Shown: positions 13,101 to 25,536 of the stretch, piece after piece
Numbering within the stretch: the first letter of the stretch is position 1
Layout: every line of letters starts with the position of its first letter
From: Paramacrobiotus metropolitanus
Taxonomy: Eukaryota > Tardigrada > Eutardigrada > Parachela > Macrobiotidae
DNA length: 64,000 bases
Direction: 5' to 3'
NCBI RefSeq assembly: GCF_019649055.1
Contig: NW_026570235.1
Span: 1,426,001 to 1,490,000 of the forward strand
Translations under genes and position numbers: made by a program
Notes under the pieces: model-generated
The model's database searches: none
Seen by the model: only the letters and a program-made list of their open reading frames with translations
Told to the model about the DNA's origin: nothing

Positions 13101-16100
13101 ACTATCAGCTGGCTGCAGTTTTTTTCTGGGTGGTAAGCAGGTTTTTCCGACTGCTTGATTATTCATGCACAGCGCCACTGTACGTGCGTACAGTTGTCGA
13201 GTTATATTGGGCGTTCGGTCTCTCTTTTCGCTTTGTGGACCATTTCGTCAACAAGGAAAAAACATATATCAGTCGTTCTTCAATTTCCGCTTGATTGATA
13301 TATGCACATAGGGGTGGTATTTTGAGTAAAATGAGCATACACAGCAAACCACGTTTTCACACTACGTGCTCTTTGTTGCTCTTATTCTTTTGTAATGGAT
13401 CCATAAATATTTTGACAATATCCAAACACTACACAGCTGATTTGCCCGAACCGTGTGGGCTATTTTTTCTCTACTTTCTTCTTGGCTCCAGTCATGTCTA
13501 AACATACTTACTATCGGCTCACCGCTGGTGTAAAAGTATGAAAGGTTGCACAAGAAAGCCGTTAAACTATTAACACTCACTCTCCAGTTTTGCAAAATAC
13601 TAGGTGTAAGCGTATATGAATACTCTACTTTTGTGATGCACACCGGCTTTTCTCTCTTGGCTTATGTAATAGTTATTGCACATCCTGATTTGCAAGCAGC
13701 TGGTACCGCTGAATTTAATTACAGGTATTACCGACTTTATACGGCAGAACAACACAATGTGGGCACTGGGCAATTCCGCTCATCAATGATTTACACACAC
13801 ATACCATCGTACGGATGAAAAATATTTAGTAGTATATTTTAGTTCCACATTAATCTCGTAGTTCATAGTTTAGTACTGCGTAATTACTTTTCATGTGGTA
13901 TTGATAGCCTAGCCTGCAATTATTGAGATATGCTCCGATGGCTTTCCATACTGCACATACACAAAAATATATGCGCTATCGAAAGCAATGCCGATCGCAA
14001 GTGTATCGTAAAATGTTTTTTACTAGGAATCCTGTGTGCCCTAGTTCTAGCATAAACGAATCATGCAATGTCATATTCATAAGGTTACGAAGATACACCG
14101 CACAGGGGCTTTACAAACGCTATCGATCGGTCGTAACTTTTCTAATTTGGGAGAAAGCCGGATCGCGATGTTACCGGCTAACTGCGGAATCGCGTGAGCA
14201 AAACATGCTATGTTGTAAATCACATGTGACCTCTAGAGAGAATGTTTTTCGTCCGCTCCGAGTTACTCACTTGTAGAAAAAGCGTATGAGATTACAGGAT
14301 TGATTAGAAAAATGAATCCGCAGCTTCTCCAGAAAACCCATCGACAAGCAAAAGGGTAATTACAATTGACATTAACTTTTGCACTCAAAGGAAACAAAGA
14401 GCAGTACTTCAAACTTTTTTTATGGAATAACATACATGACCAATGACAGCTGAAAAATAAGCATTTTATTTTCATAAAATATTCAAGCAGTTGCGCACCA
14501 GTCCCAGGTGTATTTCTCTGTCAATTAATGAGTTAGGCAAATAGAAAGTGCATTTCGCAAGCATGCATGGCATTAAGTATGCATATATGTTGATTTTGCC
14601 TCGGGTAACCGAATAACGTAAAACCAGCATAATCAAGTTTAAGTCAGCGAACACTTAACGTACATGCAATACGCCTACAAAAAAGCAAATACATTTTTGC
14701 TGAATATGGAATAACGATGAAATCCGTTACCGAAATTCTGGGGAAATGCCTACTAGCTAAGAAAAAGGTAAGCATACATATTCACATGTACGGTTAACCG
14801 CGAATGACTGGTATTGTCGCTAGCTAATCGACTAACCAATAAAAATTACGTAAGAATAACAAACACAGTGAAATATTCTATCTGTACATATTTACATACG
14901 CAGATACGCTGATGCATATACTGTTATGGACCGCGGGTATCGCAAGAATTCAAAGCGAAGTACGCGCGGAAGAATCAATGGCGGCTACAACACACATATC
15001 TGTACAGACACACTGCGTTCCCGTCTCGAAACCGTTTTCCCAGTATACACTTAAAAATCACTAATCAGAAAAGTGATGTGCTTGTATACTGTGTAAATCT
15101 TTTTAATCTAGTAATCTTCTTCTGATAGTTCTCTCTACTTTGCTTCAGCGGCAATCGGCAACTGCGCCACTGCGCTCACAGTTCCACCAATCTTTTCTAC
15201 TCCCACGGCCAATGCATGCATCATTACGATTTTTAGCCAGTGAAAAATGGCTTGACATAGTTTCACGGACAGTTTAAAACATCAAACTGGACTCGAATGA
15301 TCCAGCTGCCTGCGCCATAAGATGGCACTTAAGCATATTATCTAAGAAGAAAAACTCTTGTCACAAACAATTTGCTTTACTGATAATTTCTGTCGCAACC
15401 AATTCCAGCAATATAAAAAAGTGAGTAGTTGTATTATGTACATATTTAATGCGAGTGGTCTAACATTGCTTGCTTTTATAATCCCGCGTAAATTACAAAC
15501 AGTAATTACGGCAGCCGGCAGATACAATCTACACCCGCATGGTGTAATCAAGCGGCGAGTCACTATGTTACTCATACTTTGCAGATAAAGTTCATCGCTG
15601 CATCATCTGGAGATACAGTAAACATCACAATTCAGCAGTTGCTACTGCTAGCAGTCAAAACCACTAGAGCCAAAATGTCTTACACAACGTGCACCAATTC
15701 ACAGTTGTTAGTTGAAGGTACCGAAAGTATAGAATTAATTAATTCCCACAAAAATAAAGACAAATCTAGGTCCGCATTGTGTATATAACTACCCATATAT
15801 GGCTTAAATTGGCTGTGCAGATAAAGCAAAACACGGAAAACAATCTATTGACAATTCAGAGTATACATTTCCTTACAATAGGCGGAAGACCTTTTACTCT
15901 CTTTCGCGATGACGACGCTAATATAAAGAGCAATTAGCAGTCGCGTGTTACTCTGACGATATCACACCGAAGGGTTAATCTGGAATCAGTGCCTCATTGA
16001 AATCCTAGTAATTTACCCAAATCAGCCTATACACATATATGCCGCTGTTGCTATACATAGGCAGATCTTTTGTCGCGTGTGTGATCCCTCGCGCTCTGTG

Positions 16101-16769
16101 CCCTAAACCTAGTTATATTCTCACACCGACCGAGAGGAATAGAAAAGCGGAAACTAGCCACAGATGTATCGCCACATCACTGGGTGGCATCTCAGGTTCC
16201 ACGTCATTAAATTAATTGTTGGCAAATAAGATTTATGCGTTTCCTGGACAAGGAAGTCAACAAATACATTCGGTATCCTATTCGGGCTTATTGTCCTATT
16301 CCCATACCGTTCGGCGCTCGCTGCTCTTTTGCGCGGAATCCCTGCATACAGAAATACACAAACGTCAGTGCCCTGAAACACACTAGGATATAATGGGCAA
16401 GCAGACAAAATTATTCTAATATTCCCTTTTATTTAAGTATAAGGACAGTCGCATAAGCGTTATCAGTGCGATCGCACGAAATATTATCTGTCTACTGTGG
16501 AAGCATAGTGCAAACAAAAATAAAGTATTCGATATTCGCACCAAAAATCAATTCCACCCAGCTCACACCGGTACCGTTCTCTTAACGCATCATCCCAAAT
16601 GTCTTGTTCCGCTCTTTTTTGTTAAATACTTGTATTTCACATTCCAAATATGTGTTAAATTCAAGTATTTACAGGTTATGTTTACTTATTGAAACACGCA
16701 TGCGTAAAACATCCCACCGCACCAGAGACACCGAAGAGATAAATAAATGTAAAATATATATAATAGTGC

Positions 16770-16772
<3 letters not shown>
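10191..16772. other. long region without a supported gene
   Basis: More than 6 kb of AT-rich DNA with open frames up to about 115 codons that overlap each other on both strands and contain no recognisable domain. CA-rich stretches occur near 12995-13020. A short ATG frame at 14717-14767 ends at a gtaagc donor (MKSVTEILGKCLLAKKK), but no partner exon was found. Coding exons too short to recognise by eye may exist. Confidence 0.35.

Positions 16773-16815
<43 letters not shown>
16773..16815. repeat. (AT)n microsatellite, 43 bp
   Basis: An uninterrupted alternating AT run. Both strands give an artificial open frame of alternating Tyr-Ile codons through it, which should not be read as a gene. Confidence 0.95.
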
Positions 16816-16819
<4 letters not shown>

Positions 16820-19728
16820 ATAGTACTTTCAGAATTTTTTCGGGATATTTAATGTATTTTATCGCTAATCTGTACAAATAAGTAATCGCAGAGTTGATAG
16901 CAAAGGCGTATCAGATATGAAAACATACAAAACACGCATGTTACAATGGCCAAATTACCGCTAAAAATACCCCGCAGCGAGAAGGTACGCGGTCAGAACA
17001 AAGGAATTCTATTACAGTAGTGCGCCACCTAAATGCGGCATCATCATACGGTGTACGTAGCGTGGTATAAATTTGCGCCGGCGTGTCGTATTTAACCATA
17101 TTACAAGGCCGGACGTCGCTATTGCTCATTTGGGAATTCTTAATGATATTGAATTAATTTATGTGGCATGGTCTCTAGCATCATTTTATTCGCTCCACAG
17201 CTGAAATGGATATTAGATACGTCTAGTTAATGAGGCAAGCCACTACCTATCATGCTGGTGTCACATTTTATGGTAGTCCATAATTGCAAGATTTTGCCGA
17301 CAAAATGACCGCTCCGCTAAGCGCTAATCTACCACGCGAGAACGAGAAAACCCTTTTTCGAACAAAACAACATGGATAAGCACTCCTGCATCGCGTACAT
17401 AACAGAAAACTATCGATTGAACCATAGAGGTTCCATAGTTCCCTCTACGATTTAACTGCAAATGGATTTATGTTGGCAATATATATAAAAATATAAAAAG
17501 CAAGAAAAAAAAGGATATAAAAAGCAATCTCCGGTAAATTATCTGAGGAATCTCGATTTACTATAACTATTAAGTCTTCATAAAAAAGTAAAGTCATCAA
17601 TTTTTGTATGAAATTAATGCGAAGTGTACTCTAAAAATCGTTTGCTCTGTAGACTTAATCAGAATTCGGTAAAGCTATTTGTTTTTCGTTTAAATGCATC
17701 ATGCACACCACCATGAAAAGAAAGAACCACGCGAAAAATTACTCGTAATAACTATCCGTTACCGCAAAACGAATAACAAAATACTTTTGTTGGGATGTTA
17801 TCACTGAGTAGTAACTATGGTTGCAAAGCATTTCCTGTACGTGTAGTACACGTTCGCTGAATTTCCTATTTAAACTGAAAAGGAAAGATATGGCAACCTT
17901 CCAATAATACAAACTAAACATGAGATTTTGTTTATCGGTGACCGTGTAGCATACGAACTACGAAGCGCAGTGTGTGTCACTATATGCTATGACGTCAACG
18001 CGTGTTGGCGATTTGACAGAAAGGAAGCGATAATTAATGTTGTAAGACAGATGTAATGATTTTTAGTTCAATGTTCTGGAATGTGAGCGTCCATGAACAA
18101 ACGTGGTTAATGATTGGAAAAATGAGCGACATATCCAGCTGTGTTATAAGAAGACGACTGCCACAGCCGAGCGACCGTGGATTGTGCCAAAGAAATCGTG
18201 TATACCGTAGATTACAGAATTTGCTGTACAACCCGGGAAAAATAATACCGTTTCTGAATTCAAATAATCTGAGAACTCCGCGAAAAATCAATGCGACATC
18301 AGTGGGTAACCGTTTTGATTACAAAATTGATACGGTTTAAAACAGAATTCACATTTACTGAGTGCATCAACTGCACTAGACACTTGTTTATCACACATCT
18401 ACATTACCTTTGAAATATATTTTTATATCGCAGAAAGTGATGCGATGACATATCATCAAAACATTAACATGATCAAGTTAAACAAAAACCCATTTTATAG
18501 CGTTCTCAAAAGGCTCCATACCGCAATTGTGAACAATCTGCAAACAAAACAATTAAATGCTCTTTCGGTTATCACGTTGACCAGGCTATACCGAAAATAT
18601 TAACAGACCATTTTAAGATATCCAAAATGTACTCGTGTTTAATGACTTCATACAATATCAACATCATCGCTAAAAATATAGCGCGTTTGTTTGAAACAGG
18701 TAAATATAGACAAACAATGCCTAAGTTGAATTTTTAACAAATTTTCTTTGACCTGTGCCGGCGTGACAACAAGATGGCCTAGATGGCAGTTTCGATCCAT
18801 CGATGTCAGAAGCTGATAATGTTATACACTGTAAACTCCTCTTTCTAAATGTTGTACAAACTATCTTATCAAACATTTTTGTTGTACACAAGACACCTAT
18901 ATTTTTGCCAACCGGGTCGATAAAACTGCGCATGCACCAGGTGGTGTTTATTCATCCAAGCCGTTAATTTTAGAACATAATTTCGTTCTAGCCAGTAAAT
19001 CGCTGAAAAATTCACCATTGATTCCGCCGATTGACAAGCTAAGCCATAGTGCAATCATCCATGAATTCTCTTCCGCTCTCCTCACTTATATGGTATCAAT
19101 CGTTTATGATCAAGTCGCTGAAAAAAGCCAACTTATGCATAATAAAACTTATTTTTAGACTTTCACCGCATGCATGCATGAGAAATTATACATTATTGGA
19201 TACATCCTATTGTGGTTACATTTGTGTCATTAAGATTTTGTGTATGTGGTTCTTATCGTAAATTTGTTACTAAATGCGTGATAACAAAAGAATGCGGATC
19301 ATACAACCCATAAATTTTCAACTGAAGCAGCTATTTTCATCCTTCGATGCATGGGCTATCCAAAATATGCCAAGCGTATAAACATTTTCACCATCATTGC
19401 ATCATAAGGAAAAAAGTCGGTGAAATTGATATAACTGTTAACGTATAATAGCCACCCATGTCGATACATACAAGTGACACAACCACCCCGCGGCTATTTA
19501 GGATAAGGTGGAGTTTTTGCTCATGTTCGGCTAAAACGCTAAGCCAAAATTACCGGAAATGCTGGTATCAAATTTACTATGCTTAGTGTTGTGGCTCTAG
19601 CGCAACACGTGACCCTATGCTTTCATTCCACCGCGACTATAATCAACAAAACAGAAGTTAGAGCTAAACTCAATCACACAAAATTACAAAAAACCGTAGT
19701 TAAAAAAATTTCTCAAGACAAAACATTA
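16816..19728. other. region without a supported gene
   Basis: AT-rich sequence. The ORFs of 60-95 codons overlap on opposite strands and I see no domain or consistent splice structure. Confidence 0.35.
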
Positions 19729-20945
19729 TTACGATGCCATTATTTCGCACCAAAAGAATCTATAAACAGTCGGACAGCACGATCTACCCAGTAGATGTGC
19801 TGCAAAGTCCGCGTTATCAAGCCGCTTTCCCACAACCGGCGTCATAAGTTTGATAAGAAAATTTTAACGCGCTAAAACAGCAAGTGGCAATTTAATTTTA
19901 CAAAACTGCGGAAAATACTGTACCAAACCTAGGCGGATTCCCAACCGTATTTTACAAAGATTCCCATTGAACCGGCCTCTCGTGCCAGAAAATTAACAAG
20001 CGTGAGCCACAACTTAGCATCGATTTTGGCATGACAATGTTTGTGTTTACAGGTCCATCGACCAAGGGATCGTCTTGAGGGTATAGTCAAAACCGTTTAA
20101 AAAAGCCCCGGTTAAACGCAACAAATTCCCTTTTCCCCATGTCAGGCATTCGGGCTAAAAACCGCTTAAATAGTAGCTAACGATCCCGTCACACGATTAC
20201 CCTGGTGCCACAAAACACAGGCCCACTTAAGCATCCAGGGAGAGGCCGTTCCTGACAGCCATTTGGCAATCACCACGGAAAAGAGATGGTATAGCATCCC
20301 TTGAGATTATCCATGTTGCCTTAAATTCCATCCCATAAGACACTTGCACCAACATCGCTCATATTACATACTTGCTGCATCCCGGAAGAACATTTAATGG
20401 ATAACTTAGTCCTACATGCATTGAAGTACTCTTCAACTGAAACTGACTGACAAGTATCCGTATGGAGCTACTCGCTGGGTTCGGCATTTTTAAAACTCAT
20501 GTACAAGAAATATCACAATTTTAAAAACATATGAAGCATAATTTTCTCTTGTCCTTAGCCTGAAGTTAACTTCGAAAAAGTTATCATCAGTTTATTGAAA
20601 TGTTCACAAGCCGGCTTGTCTCCTAATGGAATATTTTGTCACACTGTCACACGCCCTGCGCCAACACGCATTGTTTTTAAAAACTCATGCATCGCCAAAT
20701 TATGTATTTCACTGCAAACGGGTGTTTTCAGGAAGCTTGTTTTCGGGGGACTGATCTGTAATGGCTGTCTAATTAGATCGATTTACGGCTGATCAAAACT
20801 AATCTGGCAATCAAAGCCCACAAACACAGCCAAATTTACAACTTCCAAGAACGTGAAAGGCAAAAAAAGTGCAGGAGGCATGGATCCAGAACCGCATTAC
20901 TTGGAGTCAAACAAAGGCCAAATTGTTTTCCGGATGATTTTATGA
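19729..20945 (-). CDS. unrecognised multi-exon gene (tentative exons)
   Basis: Six candidate exons were read by eye on the minus strand, in order of transcription: 20755-20653 (ISPPKTSFLKTPVC, ending phase 1), 20436-20372 (EEYFNACRTKLSIKC, ending phase 0 at a gtatgt donor), 20319 onward (ATWIISRDAIPSLFRG), 20154-20051 (PECLTWGKGNLLRLTG, ending phase 2 at gtaaac), 19978-19929 (GRFNGNLCKIRLGIR, phase 1) and 19799-19729 (HLLGRSCCPTVYRFF, TAA stop). A further open stretch begins at 20945 (IKSSGKQFGLCLTPSN). Most boundaries agree in phase, and acceptors such as cagtttcag and gactttgcag are good. Weak points are the donor of the 20319 exon, whose frame otherwise stops at 20227, and the acceptor at 19978. 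It may be the 3' part of the locus at 21238-21950. No family was recognised. Confidence 0.35.
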
Positions 20946-21237
20946 CTAGCACGAAAATTGCTCCGTCGCATCCGGTAAGAAAACAAAAAAACCCATTAAT
21001 CCAATCTGCCTGCATTCGGACAGGAAGTACTGTACCAGCAATTACACGTTAACAACCTTATACCTGAGCCTTGTCTGAGACTGAGAGTATAGGTCCCATT
21101 TGACCATTTCATTGATAGAAAACTAACTAACTTACAATACGCAATTTTCGTGACCTTATTATTAACAGTACTTGCTGTTGCAATCCCTTCGTAATTTAAG
21201 ACAGAAACTTCGTTGTACTTCATTTCATCATGTTTAT

Positions 21238-21950
21238 TCAATTTTTGGCACAAAAGAACACTACTCGTACTCGAAGTACTGTTTTAAATTTAAACGGGAA
21301 AGTTATCTGAAAGTGAATTTCAGTTTCGGAATTGCAGACCAAAATTCTCTGTTCTCTGGTTTTATGCAATTTCAAAAGATACGTATTCGCAAGTCATGAT
21401 ATTTTAAACATTCAACCCCACGTGCACCACGAAGTACGTACACAATTTCAAGAAACTTACCGTCATTAACATTTGGATACCATGGTAAAACGCCGACTAA
21501 AAAGTTATCTCCATCAAAATGTTGTCTGGACGATGTGGACGTAATGACTAGCTGGCATCCTGTAACAAAAACGTTATCGTCATCTACTACCCTTTTTGCA
21601 GGAGCAAAATCCTTTAATCAGAATGGCCATCGACATCGTATCAGCAGACGGAAAACAACATCTCACTACGTAATCAAAGATCAGTAATTTCAGCAATTCC
21701 TACAAATCTGATATCTTTTCACGTGTATTTATTACGCGCTCTACAAAGGCTACGCTGATAGAAATGTAGCATAATACACCGTTTGGCCGACAACAAAACG
21801 ACCAAATTCGTATGACTCCTTCCGCTCTTAATAAAACCTTTGAACAAAATATCGAGACGATCATCAATAGAAAAAAAACCTTCTCAACCTATAACATTTC
21901 GTGGTCACTTTTTTGCCTTCGCGCAGAACACTCTGGCACACTGCAGCCAT
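21238..21950 (-). CDS. unrecognised multi-exon gene (tentative exons)
   Basis: Candidate exons: 21950-21889 (ATG, MAAVCQSVLREGKKVTTKC, donor tatag|gttgag); 21699-21591 (ELLKLLIFDYVVRCC to SCKKG, phase 1 out at gtagta); 21559-21461 (CQLVITSTSSRQHFD to WYPNVND, phase 1 out at gtaagt); and 21278-21238 (VLRVRVVFFCAKN then TGA). The last three join in perfect phase with good acceptors (atttgtag, ttgttacag, taaaacag), and AATAAA directly follows the stop. The first exon does not fit in phase without an intermediate exon, for which 21840-21780 offers a candidate. The locus begins about 330 bp past the REV7 stop on the same strand. I recognise no domain. Confidence 0.4.
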
Positions 21951-22281
21951 GTAACAACCTGCTATTCCAGTGTGATGTAATGGCACGATGAAAAAAAGAA
22001 CTTAAGAAAAACGATTACTTGAACTTGAAAATACATCTCTTCAAGCCAATGAAAATTTTGAAAAAAACATATTCGTTGTCTTTCAGAGTGGTTATGAAAA
22101 TTGTTCCAAACTTTTAAACGAAAATCACATTCATGCTTTCAGACCGCAACTGAACACATAAGTAATATAAATTCTTGACGTAGTTAAACAGTTATAAGAA
22201 CAGTTATCAATGACAAAGCTGTAAAAACTATTTCGAAATTGTCAAACCTTCAAGATCGATGAAAATCGGCGACGGCCGTAC

Positions 22282-24400
22282 TCAAATCGTTTCCTCGGAA
22301 ATCTTCGACTTGACGACAGCGTTCAGTTTATTTTTGGCTTCTTCTACATACATTTCTACCTGTAAAATTAAGTCAGTCAGCCGAATTTTTGATTTAACAA
22401 AACAACAGACAGCGGTACCGGGCAAACACCCTCAACTGGACCCCGAAGAAGGTGCAAATTGCCTCCCTCTTTCATGCTGCGTTCGCGATCATCCACCACG
22501 ATCCATGGGAAACACTAAAAGATTCACATAATTGAACACGGTAACCTTCCAGACGTCATATAAAGTTCTAGCAAGCAGATCACAATCAAGGAACAACTGA
22601 ACTCGGCGAAAAGAGAATTACGCGAACTGCCGTACACTGCCGAATTGTGACTGATTCAGTGAATATTCTAAAACAGGCTCAATCGCTGCAGAAAAGGGTT
22701 CGAAAGGCTTCGTTCATTGTACAATTTGTACGCACCAAAAGCAACGTCAAAAAGTGGAAAAACTCAGCTACTCGGTAGCCTACGATGAAGTTATGAATTT
22801 TCATAAAAATCTCCACAAAAAATATGGACTTTAGGGACCAGTTAAAGTGTACGGGTTGTGGTATCTCAAATAATTTTTAGCAGTCATGTTTCACAGATTT
22901 ATTATGCGCTGTTAATTAGCCGATAATCGATGAAGAATTTGAAGACAGGTTTACCGCTGCACTTTCTTGTTCGCTGATTTCCAGCTGCGTCTGGACATCC
23001 GTAACAATCTGGAGAGCGCAAGTGCAACCTGAAACCACACTAATGTTTCACTAGTTCGACTTCTAGAATATCGTTTCGCTAAATTAAAATGAATGAAAAT
23101 TTATGAACATAACATACAGTCGATACGCAAATTGCGAACGCAATAGTTTTGATGCACGATGTCATCACACGCCGGTTCAGAATCTCTGAATCGATCTTGA
23201 ACGCACAGGTTACACTCAGCAGCTCATTATTTCCAAAAATTCGCAACAGGCATGTGCAAAATCGACCTCAGCGGTATGGTTCAAGGCATATTGTTACCAA
23301 ATTTGAATTTAACAACGGAACCTACCTGGCGGTAGTGGCTTCAAATATGACTTGCATGCCGCGATTTTCAACATAAACGCTTTCAGAGCTTCTCCAAATT
23401 CAAAGTAGAATTTCCTGCAAGCCAAAAAAAAAATTCAACAAACCGCGTAGTTTTCATAGAACTATGACAATCTGTGCAAAAATCGATGGACCACAAGCAC
23501 AACAATGCGCACTTAATACATATGGTAGCCAAAATTTACACATGCTTGCAGGACGATTACTGTACGACACTTACCGGGAGTCTGACGGTTTATCTGCCAT
23601 TAGATTGGCCGAAAACTTCTTATCGTCCGGAGCCAGATGGAAGACAAATCGCTCCAGCGGAACTCGACTGTGAGGCGAAAAAATGGCAATCATCAGTCTT
23701 CGCACGCTGCCATTATTTATGAACGGTTTAATCCCAGAAACACAATTGGCAACGTATTCCTGCACGGCGGGATGAGAGGCAATCTGCAAAAGAAATCGCT
23801 GTTATCTTTTAAAGTAAATGACATCCACGTTTGACGATAAATGATGGCTTAACGCACCGAAAAGGAAAATAATAAATTAATTTGTAAATTATTAAATAAG
23901 TGCTGCAACATTTTTCGTACAATCGTGACAGAGTCTGTAGGCCTGACACTATAAATTGTAATGTTAATAATTAATTTACTACAAGCTTCACGCGGTATTT
24001 TATTTTTGAAAATGAAAAACAAAAATCACAAGAATTTTCATGTGTGATCTGAAGTTCGCCCAGCCAAAACAATCAAAGCTCTCACCCAAACAGGCACTTC
24101 ATACTTCTTCTTTCGCTCGAAAATCCCCGATGGGTACAACTCCCGATGATACAGGATGGCGTGGATGGCGATTTCAAAAAATTCGCACAGCAATTCCGGA
24201 ACGGCCACTGCAACGAAAGATGGGGAACCGTTAGTGAAATATGTATCAGATCTGTTATCTGTATTGTAAGTTTTGCTGCAAAGTATGAAAGTCGTAAAGG
24301 AGCTTACGGTCTTAGTCTGCTTACCGTCAACATCAACTTCGAAAGGGACTGGCTCTTTTCGCCCATGTGCTGGATATGCGGATCCGTGTTTGTTAGCCAT
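22282..24400 (-). CDS. MAD2L2: REV7/MAD2L2, HORMA-domain subunit of DNA polymerase zeta
   Basis: Seven exons: 24400-24325, 24207-24086, 23783-23575, 23414-23326, 23028-22955, 22514-22419 and 22359-22282. All phases match, giving 744 nt and 247 aa. The product follows human REV7 along its length: [79 protein letters not shown] and the C-terminal VEMYVEEA. Spacing from PPGC to FPW equals that of human. REV7 is the HORMA adaptor that clamps REV3 peptides in translesion polymerase zeta; in vertebrates it also acts in shieldin and in restraint of APC/C. The N-terminus has about 15 extra residues compared with human (211 aa). The donor at 22419 (ccg|gtaccg) is the least certain boundary. The small plus-strand gene at 24900 is divergent, so the 500 bp between probably serve as a shared promoter. 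Confidence 0.88.
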
Positions 24401-24899
24401 ACTTGTTATAATCGCATAATTCACACGAATTCACTGATAAATCTCGCGAAGCGACGAACAAAAAATGAGATAAAAATTAAGTTCAAAATACTCGTATAGC
24501 ATTTACCGATTTACGAGCAACAGCATCGTGCATGGAGCGTGTAAGTAGCTGTCGTCTCGAGAAGACTGCCATAGCGCACTCGCATTCGACCGAAAATAAC
24601 TTCAAATAAGTACACCCTGGGACTCGAGCCTAGTTGGCGGGGCGGCATTGTGGTTTTCTGCCGGATCGTGGCGCGACTGGCGTCGTGCATGTGTTCCCGA
24701 TCTTTTTAAAGTTTTCAGTGCAGTTTTCTGTTCGCATTTACGAGAATAATTGCAACAGAGTTTTCGTTACGATACCGCGATAGACACTTTCCGAAGCGAA
24801 AGCATTGAGCGAGCGGCTGTGACGCTGATTGCAAAACTTAATTCGGGATTGACTTCAGGCGCGCCTGGAATAGAGGCCATTGTGAAGAGAAGTAAGAGA
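24401..24899. promoter_or_regulatory. probable bidirectional promoter region
   Basis: About 500 bp separate the start of REV7 (minus) from the ATG at 24900 (plus). There is a plus-strand open frame without an ATG upstream of 24900, so this is likely 5' untranslated sequence. I recognise no specific motif. Confidence 0.35.
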
Positions 24900-25299
24900 A
24901 TGTTTCGTGGAAAAAAAACGGTAAGTCAACGGCTGAAGCAAAGGTGCAAAGGCCTTGACTAACACAACGTTTCGCTTTCCAACCGCAGCGCGGGTTATAA
25001 AAGGTGATGGTGGGCGGGTGGCCAATGCAGACTGCATGGGATATGGATCGCCGTGCGCTTAGGTTGCGGATGGTGGTAAAAAATTTAAAGCTCAATACTT
25101 TTTGGGTCGTATTTTATCGCGCTTGGTCACAGAGGACTTCCTATTCTACGGCGACCCCCCAAAGGATGTCGTCCTGCATTTTGACCACGCCCAAAGTCAG
25201 ACCGCTGCCCCGACGCAGAAGTGGCTTCAAATCAGAAGGGGTGAAGTCGGTCCCAAAGGACCACTGGGACGTTGGACTACGTCATATATCAAGATTTAA
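24900..25299 (+). CDS. small basic protein, 85 aa, unrecognised
   Basis: Model: exon 1 24900-24920 (MFRGKKT, donor acg|gtaagt) and exon 2 25063-25299, phase 0 (VADGGKKFKAQYFLGRI, then EDFLFYGDPPKDVVLHF, ending TTSYIKI). Exon 2 shows strong C/G bias at third codon positions in this frame, which argues for coding. The acceptor cgcttag at 25062 lacks a good pyrimidine tract. A better-looking acceptor at about 24987 would stop the exon-1 frame after three codons, and a competing 102-codon frame starts at 25004. FKAQYFLGRI faintly recalls the first strand of PTB domains, but I do not claim it. The gene is divergent from REV7 and followed at 25487 by a foldback element. Confidence 0.5.
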
Positions 25300-25478
25300 A
25301 ACGAATTGTTAGTATTAGAGATACTCTGTAGGTAGACTGTAGCTGCACTTGCAGCGCGTTTTTAGAGACGTCTGCTCCAGTTCAAATTTTTCTGCCATTT
25401 GTAACACTCTTAAACTTTGCAAAAGATAAAGTTCAAAAAGTGCAAAAGATGTTGGATAGATTGCGTGATCCCGTAGAA

Positions 25479-25536
25479 TTAAATGAATCTTAATTTATTA
25501 ACCAGTGCACTGGTTAATAAATTAAGATTCATTTAA
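25479..25536. repeat. perfect 58-bp palindrome centred at 25507/25508
   Basis: Reads the same on both strands around ccagtgcactgg. Its partner lies at the other end of the foldback element, around 26800. Confidence 0.95.

Noticed and set aside
16604-16877. open frames with long Tyr-Ile runs on both strands
   Set aside because: Produced by the (AT)n microsatellite.
20600-20700. in-frame TGA inside a protein-like minus-strand frame, considered as selenocysteine
   Set aside because: A phase-1 donor (gggc|gtgtga) just before the TGA joins the next exon in phase, and the context matches no known selenoprotein; no SECIS was recognised.
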